Assembly: GCF_000737335.2 (NCBI RefSeq)
Contig: NZ_JMCC02000029.1
Span: 62,001 to 126,000, forward strand
Direction of reading: 5' to 3'
Origin: Enhygromyxa salina
Lineage (GTDB): Bacteria; Myxococcota_A; Polyangia; Nannocystales; Nannocystaceae
Length of the DNA: 64,000 bases
The notes beneath the pieces are model-generated. The model searched no databases, was not told where the DNA came from, and saw only the letters and a program-made list of their open reading frames with translations. Shown here piece after piece: positions 26,872-36,100 of this stretch. A program made the position numbers and the translations under genes. Each line of letters begins with the position of its first letter. The first letter of the stretch is position 1.

Positions 26872-28023
26872 ATGAGCGAGCGCGCGACACGAGAGGCGGC
26901 GCAGCTCAGCGTCGAGCTCGAGGCCAAGCTGCTCGCGCGCTTGGTCCAAGAGTGGCGCGGCATCAACTACGCCTACTTCAAGAGCGCGCTGAGGATCCCC
27001 GTGATCCGCCTGTCCGACGGGCCCGAGCTGGCCCACTGGAGCCTTGGCCTGCGCAGCCTCGAGATCTCGCGGGTCTTGGTGCTGGAGTACGACTGGGGCG
27101 AGGTGCTCGAGACCCTCAAGCGCGAGGTCGTCGTGCAGTTCATCGACGAGCGCCTGAGCGTCGACGAGCGCCGGCATGGGCCAACCTATCGGCGGATCTG
27201 CGCGCGGCTGGGCATCGGCACCCGCCCAACCGGCAAGCCTCGTCCAGACCAAGGCATCGACCCGCGGGATCCCTCCAGTCGAGCGGTCAGCAGGATCCAC
27301 AAGCTGCTCGCGCTCGCCCAGAGCCCCAACCGCCACGAAGCCGAGGCCGCGGCCGCGACGGCCCGGCGGCTCATGTTCAAGTTCAACATGCCCGCGCCGT
27401 CCGAGCGTCCGGGATCACAGCCTGAACAGGCCGACCGCCCGCGCTATGGCTTTCGCCGGCTCGGGCGCCCTGTGGGACCGCTGTGGGAGCACGACCGGCG
27501 CCTCGCCAAGATCCTCAACGAGTACTTCTTCGTCGAGAGCGCGTGGCTGCCGGTCTATCTGCCCCGCGAGGGCAAGCGCGGCAGCGTGCTCGAGGTCTGC
27601 GGGCTCGAGGCCAATCTGCTGATCGCCGAGCACGTCCACGCGTTCGCACGCCAGACCGCGCAGCGCCTGTGGGCCGAGTACGCGCGCTCGACCGCGGGCG
27701 CGGGCCCCGGTGATCGCCTGGCGTTCTTGGCCGGCGTCATGAAGGGCTTCGAGACCAAGCTGGCGGCGCAAAACCAACAGCTGCAAGTAGAAGGATTGGT
27801 CTGGGTGCCGGCGCCGGATCTCGGCGTGTATTTTCGGCGACGCAACCCAACACTGCAATACGTGCAGCCCGGGGATGCTCGGCACAATCACGCGTTCGAG
27901 CAAGGCAGCAAGGCAGGGTTGGCGATTGTGCTATCGCAGCCGGTTGGGTCTGGGTCTGGGTCTGGGTCGGGCGCGCGGCCCAAAGCCCTGAACGCCGCGC
28001 GCTCCCCAGCGGACAAACGATGA
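26872..28023 (+). CDS. DUF2786 protein with degenerate SprT-like N-terminal domain
   Basis: Residues ~20-115 have the layout of a SprT-like zinc peptidase: YAYFKSALRIPVIRLSDGPE, then LEISRVLVLE, then LKREVVVQFIDER and RRHGPTYRRICARLG. Where functional members have HExxH, this protein has REVVVQ, so both the His and metal ligands appear lost. Residues ~140-180 match DUF2786 (SRIHKLLALAQSPNRHEAEA..RRLMFKFN). The remainder fits the region that normally follows DUF2786. The C-terminus ends in GSGSGSG and a basic tail. The function is unknown; a DNA- or protein-binding role of an inactivated peptidase is possible. Confidence 0.75.
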   Translation: MSERATREAAQLSVELEAKLLARLVQEWRGINYAYFKSALRIPVIRLSDGPELAHWSLGLRSLEISRVLVLEYDWGEVLETLKREVVVQFIDERLSVDERRHGPTYRRICARLGIGTRPTGKPRPDQGIDPRDPSSRAVSRIHKLLALAQSPNRHEAEAAAATARRLMFKFNMPAPSERPGSQPEQADRPRYGFRRLGRPVGPLWEHDRRLAKILNEYFFVESAWLPVYLPREGKRGSVLEVCGLEANLLIAEHVHAFARQTAQRLWAEYARSTAGAGPGDRLAFLAGVMKGFETKLAAQNQQLQVEGLVWVPAPDLGVYFRRRNPTLQYVQPGDARHNHAFEQGSKAGLAIVLSQPVGSGSGSGSGARPKALNAARSPADKR

Positions 28024-28077
28024 ACATGGCCGAAGGGCCACTGCACCCCTCGGCCATGTCGCGGCGAAGATCTGCGC

Positions 28078-28413
28078 TCAGCTCTTCTGGAAGGTCACGA
28101 GCCAGGACTTGCTCTTGTTCTGCCCCAACTTCTCCGAGACACGAAACTGGTCCTTTCCGTTGACCTCGATCAGAAACTCGATCTGGCCGCCGCCGGAGCA
28201 ATTGATGGCGGTCATCAACATGTCGTGGCTGCTCGATCGAAACGCCGGCGTCAGGTCGATCTCGTCCTGGAACTTCAGATCGTAGTCTGTCATTCGCTCG
28301 TAGATCTTGCGTCGAACGGTGTTGCTCTCGGCCAGGTGACCCAGCAAGATGTTGTCGGCCCGCGTCACGGTCATGGTCACGCGATCCCCTTGTTTGTACT
28401 TCACTGTTGGCAT
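28078..28413 (-). CDS. Small conserved-looking protein of unknown function
   Basis: The ATG at 28413 has a good ribosome site (CAGGAGA, about 9 bases upstream) and gives a 111-residue protein, MPTVKYKQGDRVTMTVTRAD. It has no signal peptide and no membrane segment. The pattern of alternating hydrophobics, with EIDLTPAFRSSSHDMLMTAI and IEFLIEVNGKDQFRVSEKLG, suggests a small beta-rich fold. Codon use is less GC-rich than the neighbours and the 190-bp upstream region is distinctly AT-rich, a sign of transfer. I do not recognise the family. Confidence 0.7.
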   Translation of the reverse strand: MPTVKYKQGDRVTMTVTRADNILLGHLAESNTVRRKIYERMTDYDLKFQDEIDLTPAFRSSSHDMLMTAINCSGGGQIEFLIEVNGKDQFRVSEKLGQNKSKSWLVTFQKS

Positions 28414-28606
28414 GATGATTGTCTCCTGTTGATCGCTGATTACCGAATATTGGCGATACTTCGAACAACGACCATGGCTGGTATACTGTTTATCTGGTTG
28501 AAGGCTAGGCAATCATCGCGAAGAACATATGAAAAGTATTCGCCATGTTTGTCCGTACGACCACGCTTTCGTTCGCGGCGGCGCGCTCGCCGAGCGCAGA
28601 GTCCAA

Positions 28607-30022
28607 TTAATCAAATGCGGCCGCGACCGCCTGCACGACGGTCTCGACCTCGATCAGCTCGAGCCCGGCGCGGCTGGGCTTGGTGGGCTTGTTGGCTTTG
28701 CGGCCGCGCCCGCAGATGATCGCCCGCGTGAACCCGAGCCGGGCGGCCTCGGCCAGCCGCTCGTCCATTCGAGGTACGCGGCGCAGCTCGCCGGTCAGCC
28801 CAACCTCACCAATGATCACCGTGCCGGCTTGGATCGGCTTGCGCAGGTGCGAGCTGGCGACCGCGAGCAGCACCGCGAGATCGGCCGCCGGCTCGTTCAA
28901 GCGCAGGCCCCCGGCCACGTTCACGAACACGTCCTGGTCAACCACGAACAGCTCTGCGTGGCGATCGAGCACGGCCAGCAACATCGCGAGTCGGTTGGGG
29001 TCCGCGCCCACGCAGGTGCGCCGCGGATAGCCGCCGGGGCTGGGCCCGAGCAGCGCCTGGACCTCGAGCAGCAGCGGCCGCGAGCCCTCGAGCGAGGCCG
29101 TGACCGCCGAGCCGATCGCCTGCTCGGGGTGGTCGGCCAAGAACGCCTCGCTGGGGTTTTGTATCTCGCGCAGACCCAGGCCGGTCATCTCGAACACGCC
29201 GAGCTCGGCGGTGCTGCCAAACCGGTTCTTGCTGGCCCGCAGCATCCGCGTGGCCCGCTCTTCGTCGCCCTCGAAGCTGAGCACCGCGTCGACCATGTGC
29301 TCGAGCAAGCGCGGGCCGGCGAGCTGACCGTCCTTGGTCACGTGGCCCACGATCACCACTGGCACGTTGCTGGTCTTGGCCCAGCTCAGCAGGTGCCCGG
29401 TGACGCTGCGGATCTGGCTGATGTTGCCGGGCAGACCGTCTTGCGCGTCGCTGTAGACCGTCTGGATCGAGTCGACGACCAGCACGTCGGGGCGCTGCGT
29501 GGCGGCGTGATCCAAGATCGACTCGATGCGGGTCTCGGCGATCAGCAACAAGCGCTCGTCGCCCACGCGAAACTCACCGCCACGCAGGCGGGCAGCTCGC
29601 GCAGCGACCTGGGCGACCGACTCTTCGCCGCTCGCGTACAGGACCGTGCGGCCGCGCTTGCCCTCGCCGACCAGCGCCGCGCAAGCCTGCAGCAACAGCG
29701 TGGACTTGCCGATCCCCGGGGCCCCGCCAAGCAGGACGAGGCTGCCGGGCACCAAGCCGCCGCCGAGCACCCGATCGAATTCGCTGATCCCCGTGTGCAG
29801 CCGTAGCTCGCTGGCGGCGTTAGCCTGGGCATCGGTGACCGGGGTGGGCTTCGACTTGGCGCCCGGGGCTGCGAGCACGACCCGCTCGCCGGCCGCGGGC
29901 CGCTCGGTCTGCTCTTGGATCGTGTTCCACTCGCGGCAACCGGGGCACTGGCCGAACCACCCGTTGGTCGTGGCACCGCATGCGTTGCACGCCCACCGGG
30001 TCTTGGACTTGGTCTTGGCCAT
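28607..30022 (-). CDS. radA: DNA repair protein RadA
   Basis: I chose the ATG at 30022, MAKTKSKTRWACNACGA, which places the C4 zinc finger (CNACG..CPGC) directly at the N-terminus as in all RadA proteins. Walker A GGAPGIGKST, the RadA-specific KNRFG motif (ASKNRFGSTAELGVFEM), and a Lon-protease-like C-terminal domain (GGLRLNEPAADLAVLLAVAS) complete the family plan at its usual length. RadA is a RecA-like helicase that promotes branch migration during recombinational repair. There is no operon partner; the upstream gene is divergent. Confidence 0.96.
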   Translation of the reverse strand: MAKTKSKTRWACNACGATTNGWFGQCPGCREWNTIQEQTERPAAGERVVLAAPGAKSKPTPVTDAQANAASELRLHTGISEFDRVLGGGLVPGSLVLLGGAPGIGKSTLLLQACAALVGEGKRGRTVLYASGEESVAQVAARAARLRGGEFRVGDERLLLIAETRIESILDHAATQRPDVLVVDSIQTVYSDAQDGLPGNISQIRSVTGHLLSWAKTSNVPVVIVGHVTKDGQLAGPRLLEHMVDAVLSFEGDEERATRMLRASKNRFGSTAELGVFEMTGLGLREIQNPSEAFLADHPEQAIGSAVTASLEGSRPLLLEVQALLGPSPGGYPRRTCVGADPNRLAMLLAVLDRHAELFVVDQDVFVNVAGGLRLNEPAADLAVLLAVASSHLRKPIQAGTVIIGEVGLTGELRRVPRMDERLAEAARLGFTRAIICGRGRKANKPTKPSRAGLELIEVETVVQAVAAAFD

Positions 30023-30170
30023 TGGCAGAGTGACTATCACAAGCCTGCGGCGACGGCCTCGCAAGACCCGAGGATGTTCGCCACAATACTGTCCAGATGG
30101 ACGATCGACTTCGCCAGGCGGATGCACGGCTGCACCAGCAGCAAGCCGTCCGGGCGATGCAGGCGTCGAG

Positions 30171-30503
30171 TTGCTCTTTTGCGCCCCCGCGTCGGGCCGG
30201 CCCTTCGTCGCCTTCGATCGCCTCGAGCACCCCTGCGGTGTCGAGGTCCATTTTCAGCGCGAAGACAGCCCGCGCGATGCGGTCGTCGATCTGTTCGAGA
30301 CCTTGGCGATCGACGATGGCGATGTTGGCCTGCACCCCGACTTGAACCCAGAGGAGCTGCCCCAGTGGGCGCTCTGGCGAGAGGACGACAACAACAACCG
30401 ATTCGAGATCGAGCGCTATCGCTGCTATGCCAAGGCGGTCGAGCGAGCGCGCATTTTTACCGCCCGCGGTCACCGTCAATTCTATTGGGTCGACCCGGCC
30501 TGA
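30171..30503 (+). CDS. Small protein of unknown function; start unclear, possible frameshift
   Basis: The frame from LLFCAPASGRPFVAFDRLEH to FTARGHRQFYWVDPA reads as a coherent soluble acidic protein (LHPDLNPEELPQWALWRED in the middle). The only start in frame is TTG at 30171. An ATG at 30097 in the +1 frame gives a plausible helical N-terminus (MDDRLRQADARLHQQQAVRA) that ends just where this frame becomes coherent. A one-base frameshift or sequence error near 30165 would join them. It is divergent from radA. The function is unknown. Confidence 0.5.
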   Translation: MLFCAPASGRPFVAFDRLEHPCGVEVHFQREDSPRDAVVDLFETLAIDDGDVGLHPDLNPEELPQWALWREDDNNNRFEIERYRCYAKAVERARIFTARGHRQFYWVDPA

Positions 30504-30557
30504 GCGACTGGGTGAGCGACTGGGTCATCAACGGCGGCAGCGAACGCCGCCGCCGGG

Positions 30558-33053
30558 TTAGTCGTTCGCGGGCGGCGGTGGCTCGTGGACTTCGGTCGCG
30601 CCCACGACCTCGAGCACCCGCGCGAGCTTGGTGCCCTCGAGCAGCCGCGCCAGCACCTGCGCCACGCTCTCGCCGCCCAGGATCGCCAGCGGCGCCATGC
30701 TCTGGGCCATCTTCTCGGCCAGCGCCCGATCCCCAAACGCCTGCAGCGCGGCGATCAAGTCCGGTGAGATCGCCTGGGCCTTGTCGGCGACCGCCTTGAC
30801 CTCGGCCTCGAGCTCGCGCAGGCGCATGGCCAGCTGCTTGTCCGAGGTCTCGAGCTCCTGCGCGCTGCTGCGCTTGCTCCGGGCCAGCTTGGCGTCGTGG
30901 ACCGCGTCGACTGACTCCTGCTCGGCGCGCTCGGCCTCGAGCCTGCGCTTGCGGCTGTCGAGCTCGGCTTCGATCTTGGCCAGATCAAACCCGTGCAGCG
31001 CCTCGACTTCACTGCGCTGCAGGCCCAGCCGCTTTTGCTTGGTGCCGGCCTCGATCGCGTCGATCTCTTGCTTGATCGTCTCGCGCTCGCGGGTCTGCTC
31101 GAGCCGCCGCCGATCCCCCTCGAGCGTCAGCGTCTGCTCGACCACGGCGTGCTGGGCCTCGATCAGCAGCTTCTCGATCGCGTCGTCGCCGATCTCCACG
31201 TCGAGGACTTCGACGTCGTAGACCCGCATGCCGTTCTCTTCAAACCGCCGTCCGGGTCGCTTGCCGTCCTCACCCTGGGGCCCAAGCACGACGTCGCGGA
31301 CGTCGCGGGCGACCTGGGGGTGGAAGCTCTGGACCGTGCGCTGCTTGATCGCCGCGCGCAGCAGCGAGCGCAGGTGCTCGGTCAGGAATTTCACGTAGTT
31401 CTCGACGTTGAACCAGTGCTGGGGGTCGCCCTCGAAATTGACCCGGTACGACAGCCGCACGCGAACCTGGACCAGGTCCGCGGTCTCGGCCTCGACCACG
31501 TCCGAGACCTTGTTGTAGAGCACGCGCAGGTACACCGTGCGCGCGAGCTTGTCGTCGGACTTGGGCGTGCCGGTGCTCAGCTCGGCAGCCTGCAGGACCT
31601 CGTCGTACTCGAGCATGTACGTGGCCGGCCCCACAACGACCTTGCGCTCGCCAGTCTTGCTGACCACCAACACCGCGTAGCCGGTCCACACGCCCACGCT
31701 CACGGCCCCGTCGTAGCGGGTGTCGAGCGTGATCGTGCGCGGCGGGGTGTAGGTCTGGCCACGATCGAAGTCGTCGCCCGCGTAGTCGTCGCTGACTTCC
31801 TTGCGGCGCTTGCCCTTCTTGGAAGCTGACTCCCCGAGCTCCGCGTCCTCGACGAAGTCGCGCTTGCCACCTTGGACGGCGGCCAGCCGGCGGTTGTGGG
31901 CGAGCGCCTCTTCGTTGCCGGGGAACCACAGCTGGACGTGGCGCGGATCCAGGATCCGCCGAACGATCACCTCGCGGCGTGGATCCGGCAAGAAGATGCT
32001 GGGCCCACGCTCGAGCCGGATGTGGCCGGTGTTGCGATCGAGCACGTAGCGGGCCTCGCCGGCTGGGATCGCGACGGCGTAGCTGATCGTGTGATCGCCA
32101 TATTTGATCGCCGCGTGCTCGGGCCGCGGGAAGTAGATCATTTGATCTTTGCCGGTGATGAACAGCTCGTCGCCAACGTTGTGCGACGCGCCAGGCTGAT
32201 CACCCTTGGGCTCGTCGCGGTAGGGCGCGATCACCTTGACGTAGATGCCGCTGTTCTCGTTGAGCTCGATCGCCCGGTACTTGTTGGCCCCGCCGCGCTC
32301 GACGAAGGTCTCGGTGGGGCTGGGAAACACGACCGCCGGCCCTTGCAGGTAGCTCTTGTTGCCGTCCTCGTCGAGCAAGATGCAGTACTCGAGGCGCTCG
32401 AGGGTCACCGCGTCGCGCACGTACTCGCCAGACTCGTCGGGCACGACCTCGATGCCGGTTGAAGGAATGTAGAACGACACGTCCGTGCCCTTGATGATCA
32501 GCTGCTGGCCCATTGTGAGATCCGGCGCGCTCGGGACCTCGGCCGGGGCGTCTTCGCCACCGGCGCTCTTGGACTTGATCACCGCGTTCTTCCAGTTGGC
32601 CTTGGCCGCCTCTTCGTCGTAGACGCGAACGATCAAGTACTGGTTCGAGCGCAGGTTGTGGCCCTGGATCGTCCGCACCATCTGCCCCGGCCACAGCGCG
32701 AACGCGGCCGGACCCGGGCGGTTGACCTTGCGCCCGATCTCGAGCTCGATGAGGTTGTTGATCGCCCCGGTCTTGGGGTGGGTGCCGTCCTTCGCCGGGT
32801 TCTTGAGCACCAGGTACCAACCCGCGGGCGCGACCGCGAACGCCCGGGTCGCGGCCTCGAGCGAGCACCGCTCGAAGCGCTTGGACTCGGGGTTGAAGAC
32901 GACCGGCTGATCCGTGTTCGCGAGGCTGGTCTTGTACGGACCAATATAGGCGTTGATGTTGCCCTTGGTCTCGTCCGCGATGAAGGCGTACTCGTTGGGT
33001 GCGAGGATCAGATCACGTTCACGCGCGCGGTCGTTCATGGCGACGCCGAGCAT
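30558..33053 (-). CDS. Major vault protein homologue (bacterial MVP)
   Basis: The 831-residue length is close to eukaryotic MVP (~890). The N-terminal ~470 residues are repeated beta units in the MVP-repeat style: RERDLILAPNEYAFIADE, LNENSGIYVKVIAPYRDE and GPATYMLEYDEVL. The last two closely parallel human MVP motifs LDENEGIYVQ and YMLTQDEVL. Residues ~470-640 match the MVP shoulder (YRVNFEGDPQHWFNVENYVKF; GMRVYDVEVLDVEIGDDAIEKLL), an SPFH-related domain. A charged coiled coil spans ~650-770 (cap helix), and the end ISPDLIAALQAFGDRALAEK resembles the cap. No signal or membrane segment is present. The start may instead be ATG 33038. In eukaryotes, 78 copies form the vault shell. The gene follows the 1224-aa gene by 68 bp on the same strand. 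Confidence 0.85.
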   Translation of the reverse strand: MLGVAMNDRARERDLILAPNEYAFIADETKGNINAYIGPYKTSLANTDQPVVFNPESKRFERCSLEAATRAFAVAPAGWYLVLKNPAKDGTHPKTGAINNLIELEIGRKVNRPGPAAFALWPGQMVRTIQGHNLRSNQYLIVRVYDEEAAKANWKNAVIKSKSAGGEDAPAEVPSAPDLTMGQQLIIKGTDVSFYIPSTGIEVVPDESGEYVRDAVTLERLEYCILLDEDGNKSYLQGPAVVFPSPTETFVERGGANKYRAIELNENSGIYVKVIAPYRDEPKGDQPGASHNVGDELFITGKDQMIYFPRPEHAAIKYGDHTISYAVAIPAGEARYVLDRNTGHIRLERGPSIFLPDPRREVIVRRILDPRHVQLWFPGNEEALAHNRRLAAVQGGKRDFVEDAELGESASKKGKRRKEVSDDYAGDDFDRGQTYTPPRTITLDTRYDGAVSVGVWTGYAVLVVSKTGERKVVVGPATYMLEYDEVLQAAELSTGTPKSDDKLARTVYLRVLYNKVSDVVEAETADLVQVRVRLSYRVNFEGDPQHWFNVENYVKFLTEHLRSLLRAAIKQRTVQSFHPQVARDVRDVVLGPQGEDGKRPGRRFEENGMRVYDVEVLDVEIGDDAIEKLLIEAQHAVVEQTLTLEGDRRRLEQTRERETIKQEIDAIEAGTKQKRLGLQRSEVEALHGFDLAKIEAELDSRKRRLEAERAEQESVDAVHDAKLARSKRSSAQELETSDKQLAMRLRELEAEVKAVADKAQAISPDLIAALQAFGDRALAEKMAQSMAPLAILGGESVAQVLARLLEGTKLARVLEVVGATEVHEPPPPAND

Positions 33054-33121
33054 ACGCGCCGGGGATCAGGGCTGCTCGTGAGATCCGATCCAGTCCCGTG
33101 GGGCCAGCCGGGGCGGCGATC

Positions 33122-36100
33122 TCAGTCGGACAGCGAAGCCATGAGGCCCGCGATGCGAGCTCGCGTCGCGGTGATCAGCGGGTATTCGGCCTCGTCGCCG
33201 CCCGTCTGTGCGCGCGCGCGCTCGGTGTAGGGGCCCAGCTCCTGCTCGAGCGCGGCGTTGGCCCGAGCCGCAGCGTTGGTCACGTGCTCGCCCCGGACAA
33301 AGCGAGGGCCGTCGCGCCACAGCTCGCCCGCCTGGTCGGTCGCCCACAGGTTGGCCAGCGCCTCGCCCAGCTCGTGCCGCTCGAGAAAGCTGCGGCGAAA
33401 GCCAAGCGACACGTACCCCGACACGATGGTCCTGTTGTCCCCGAGCGCGGACAGCTGCTCGGTGAGCGGGGTCGGCTGATCCCGGGCGGACCCCAGCTCC
33501 TGACTGAGCTCGCCGCGCTCGAGCCTTCGGGCCAATTTCGCGACGGCGTCGCGCGAGTCGGCCGCTGGCAGCTTCGCCTCGCTGGCGAGGATGCTGGAAA
33601 ACACGGTGTCGAAGTCAGCCAAGATCTTGCCGATCTCCTCGAGCTGCGCGGTGAAGTCCTCGTCGAGCGGGTCGCTCGCTCGCTGTGTCTGCCACGGGGT
33701 GTTGGGGTTGGGAAGGTGTGGGCTATCGAAGGTGAGGTCGTCCTCGCGCAACAACCAGCCACCGAAGGCGTGCTCGAGGATCTGTCGCAGGGCTTGGAAT
33801 TCTCGAAGGCGTGGGAACCGGTCGAGCAGACCGAACATCCGATGACTCGAGTTCCGGCGTCCGTCGATGTACAGCGGGATCTCGACGGAGCCCGCGGGAC
33901 CTTCGTGGGAGCCGTGGGACGGAGCCGAGGTCGCGCTCACCCACGCGTGCAGATCCAACAGGTAGTACTGCCAGGTCGACAGCGCGTTGTCCCCCGTGCT
34001 CGGGGCCGGGAAGGGCTGACGCTCGCTGTGCAGCCAGCGCTGAATCCTCGATCCGCCGGCGCGGTAGCGGGTGTCGAAGGGCATCTGGAGATTCGCCGTA
34101 CGCAGCGCCTGGAACGACCGAATCGCGGGGTACGTCCCCATGGAACTCCGAGCCTGGTCGATCGCATCGAAGGCCTGACGAAATTCGTCGAGCGCGGCGA
34201 CCGAAGCGGCGTCGAGACGAGCGACGAACAGACCGTCGACACGGCCGCCGTCGACGCGGCCAACCGCGCGACGCTCGACCTCGAGCTGGCGACCGACGGC
34301 GTGGGCGGCCGTGAACGCGCTGATGAACCGCCGACGCAGGCCGAGCTCTTGACCGCGCGGGCCGGGGGACTCGAGGACCTGAGGCCTCAGCTGCGGGATC
34401 CGCTGGGCTCGACCGAACGCGATCAGGCCGGCGACCACCTCGAGCTCCGCGCGGGTGTCGGGCTCGGCCAGCTTGGCTCGCAGCTGCGCGACCCACTCGA
34501 GGACCTCGTCGGCGCCTGGTGCCCCCGCGTCGTGAATGCGCTTGGGCGGACCGTCTGCGATCGAGGCGCCCATGATCCGCGCCAGCAGCAGCCGCAGGGC
34601 CGCCAGCGGCAACGCGTGCTCGAGGCAACGCAGCGAGTCTTCGAGGTGCTGCGCGGCCGCGGACCGGAGCGTCTGATTGGGCTGGACCGGCGCGTGGATG
34701 CGGTTGAGCCAGTCACTGCAAAACCACAGCTGGCCGAAGTCGAAGCTCGCGGTGTCGAGGCGAACTTCGATGACCGTGTCGCGCGTGTTGGTGGCCGGGG
34801 TTGGGTTGGCCGGCGCCGGCGCGGGCGTTGGCTGGCCGCTCTCGTTGACCCAGCGGGTCAGCTCGTCGCCGAGCCTGTGCAAGCGCTCGGTCATGAACAC
34901 GACATCGTTCAAGCGCGGGTTCTGGCGCAGGTCTTCGTCGAAGGTCTTGACCTGATTGGGGTCGTCGATGATCGCCGCCACCAGCGTCGACGCTCGGTCC
35001 GCCACGCGCTGCTCGACGGTCGCCGCGACGGCCTGCGCGAGCGCGATGTGGCGGGCCGCGAGCGCGCCAAACAGGCTCCCCGGCTGCTGGACCTGGGACC
35101 GCTGGATGTGGGCCACGAAGGTCTCGGTCTCGCGAATGACCCGCAGCGCTTCACCCATGCGGATCTGAATTGGGGCGGTGACCGGGAACTCCGGGAACCG
35201 CTCGAGGAACTCTCCGAAGGTCCCGACCGCCTCGGCCCAGACGATCGGGTTGGCCAGACGCGAGAGCGAGATGTCTGCGAAGTCTGGGTCGATCCGCGCG
35301 GCCAACATCAGCAGCCCTCGCAGGTTCCGCTCGACCGAGTCGTGGTCTTGGCGGAGCTCCTCGGCGAGCGCGGCGAGGTCGTCCGATGCGACGGCTTCGT
35401 CCCCAACGAACAGCGCCTGTTGCGGAGCCGAGAGCGCCCAGTCACGAATGTGCTGGTAGTACTCGAGCATCTTCGGCTCGCTCAGCGTGCGATCGGGAAA
35501 GTCCTCGCGGAACCGAAACGCGGCCTCGCGGCTGCTGTGGTAGTTCTGGCGATACAGCGCGTCGAGGCCGGCCTCGAGCGTGTCCTCGAGCTCGAGGACC
35601 TGCCGATGAACCTTGCTCAAGGTCCGCGACACGCTCCGCAGATCACCGGCGAGGCTGGCGAACTGCTGCAGGAACTCGCGGCGCATGTCCGACAAGAGGT
35701 CTTCGATCTTGTCGAAGCGCGCGTGAACCTCGACGCGCAGCTCTTCGACCTGTTCGGCGAGCTTGGCGATCTCCTCTAGGATCAGCTCCTCTGGGGTCGG
35801 GCTGCTCTCGCCGAACAGGCCGACGATGTCCATCACCGCGCCGGTCACCTCGAGCAACGCGCCCAGCGGGTCAGTTGCGATCCCGAGCACCGCAGCACCG
35901 ACAACGTTGCGGACCGCTTCCGCGATCGCCAGCGCGCTGCCCCCCACCACCGCAACCTGATTGGCGAGCTCGTCCTCGCCCGCGGCGCCCAGCAACAACG
36001 CCGCGAGGTCGACGACCTGGCCAGCGACCTCGATGTTCTCCCCGATCGCGTCGAAGCGCGCGCGGTCGGCTCGAGCGGTCTCGCGCGCGGCCTCGAGCTG

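Noticed and set aside
32999..35779. 926-codon open frame on the plus strand
   Set aside because: It lies antisense to the 1224-aa gene and is Arg/Gly/Val-rich as expected from a high-GC shadow; it has no recognisable domain.
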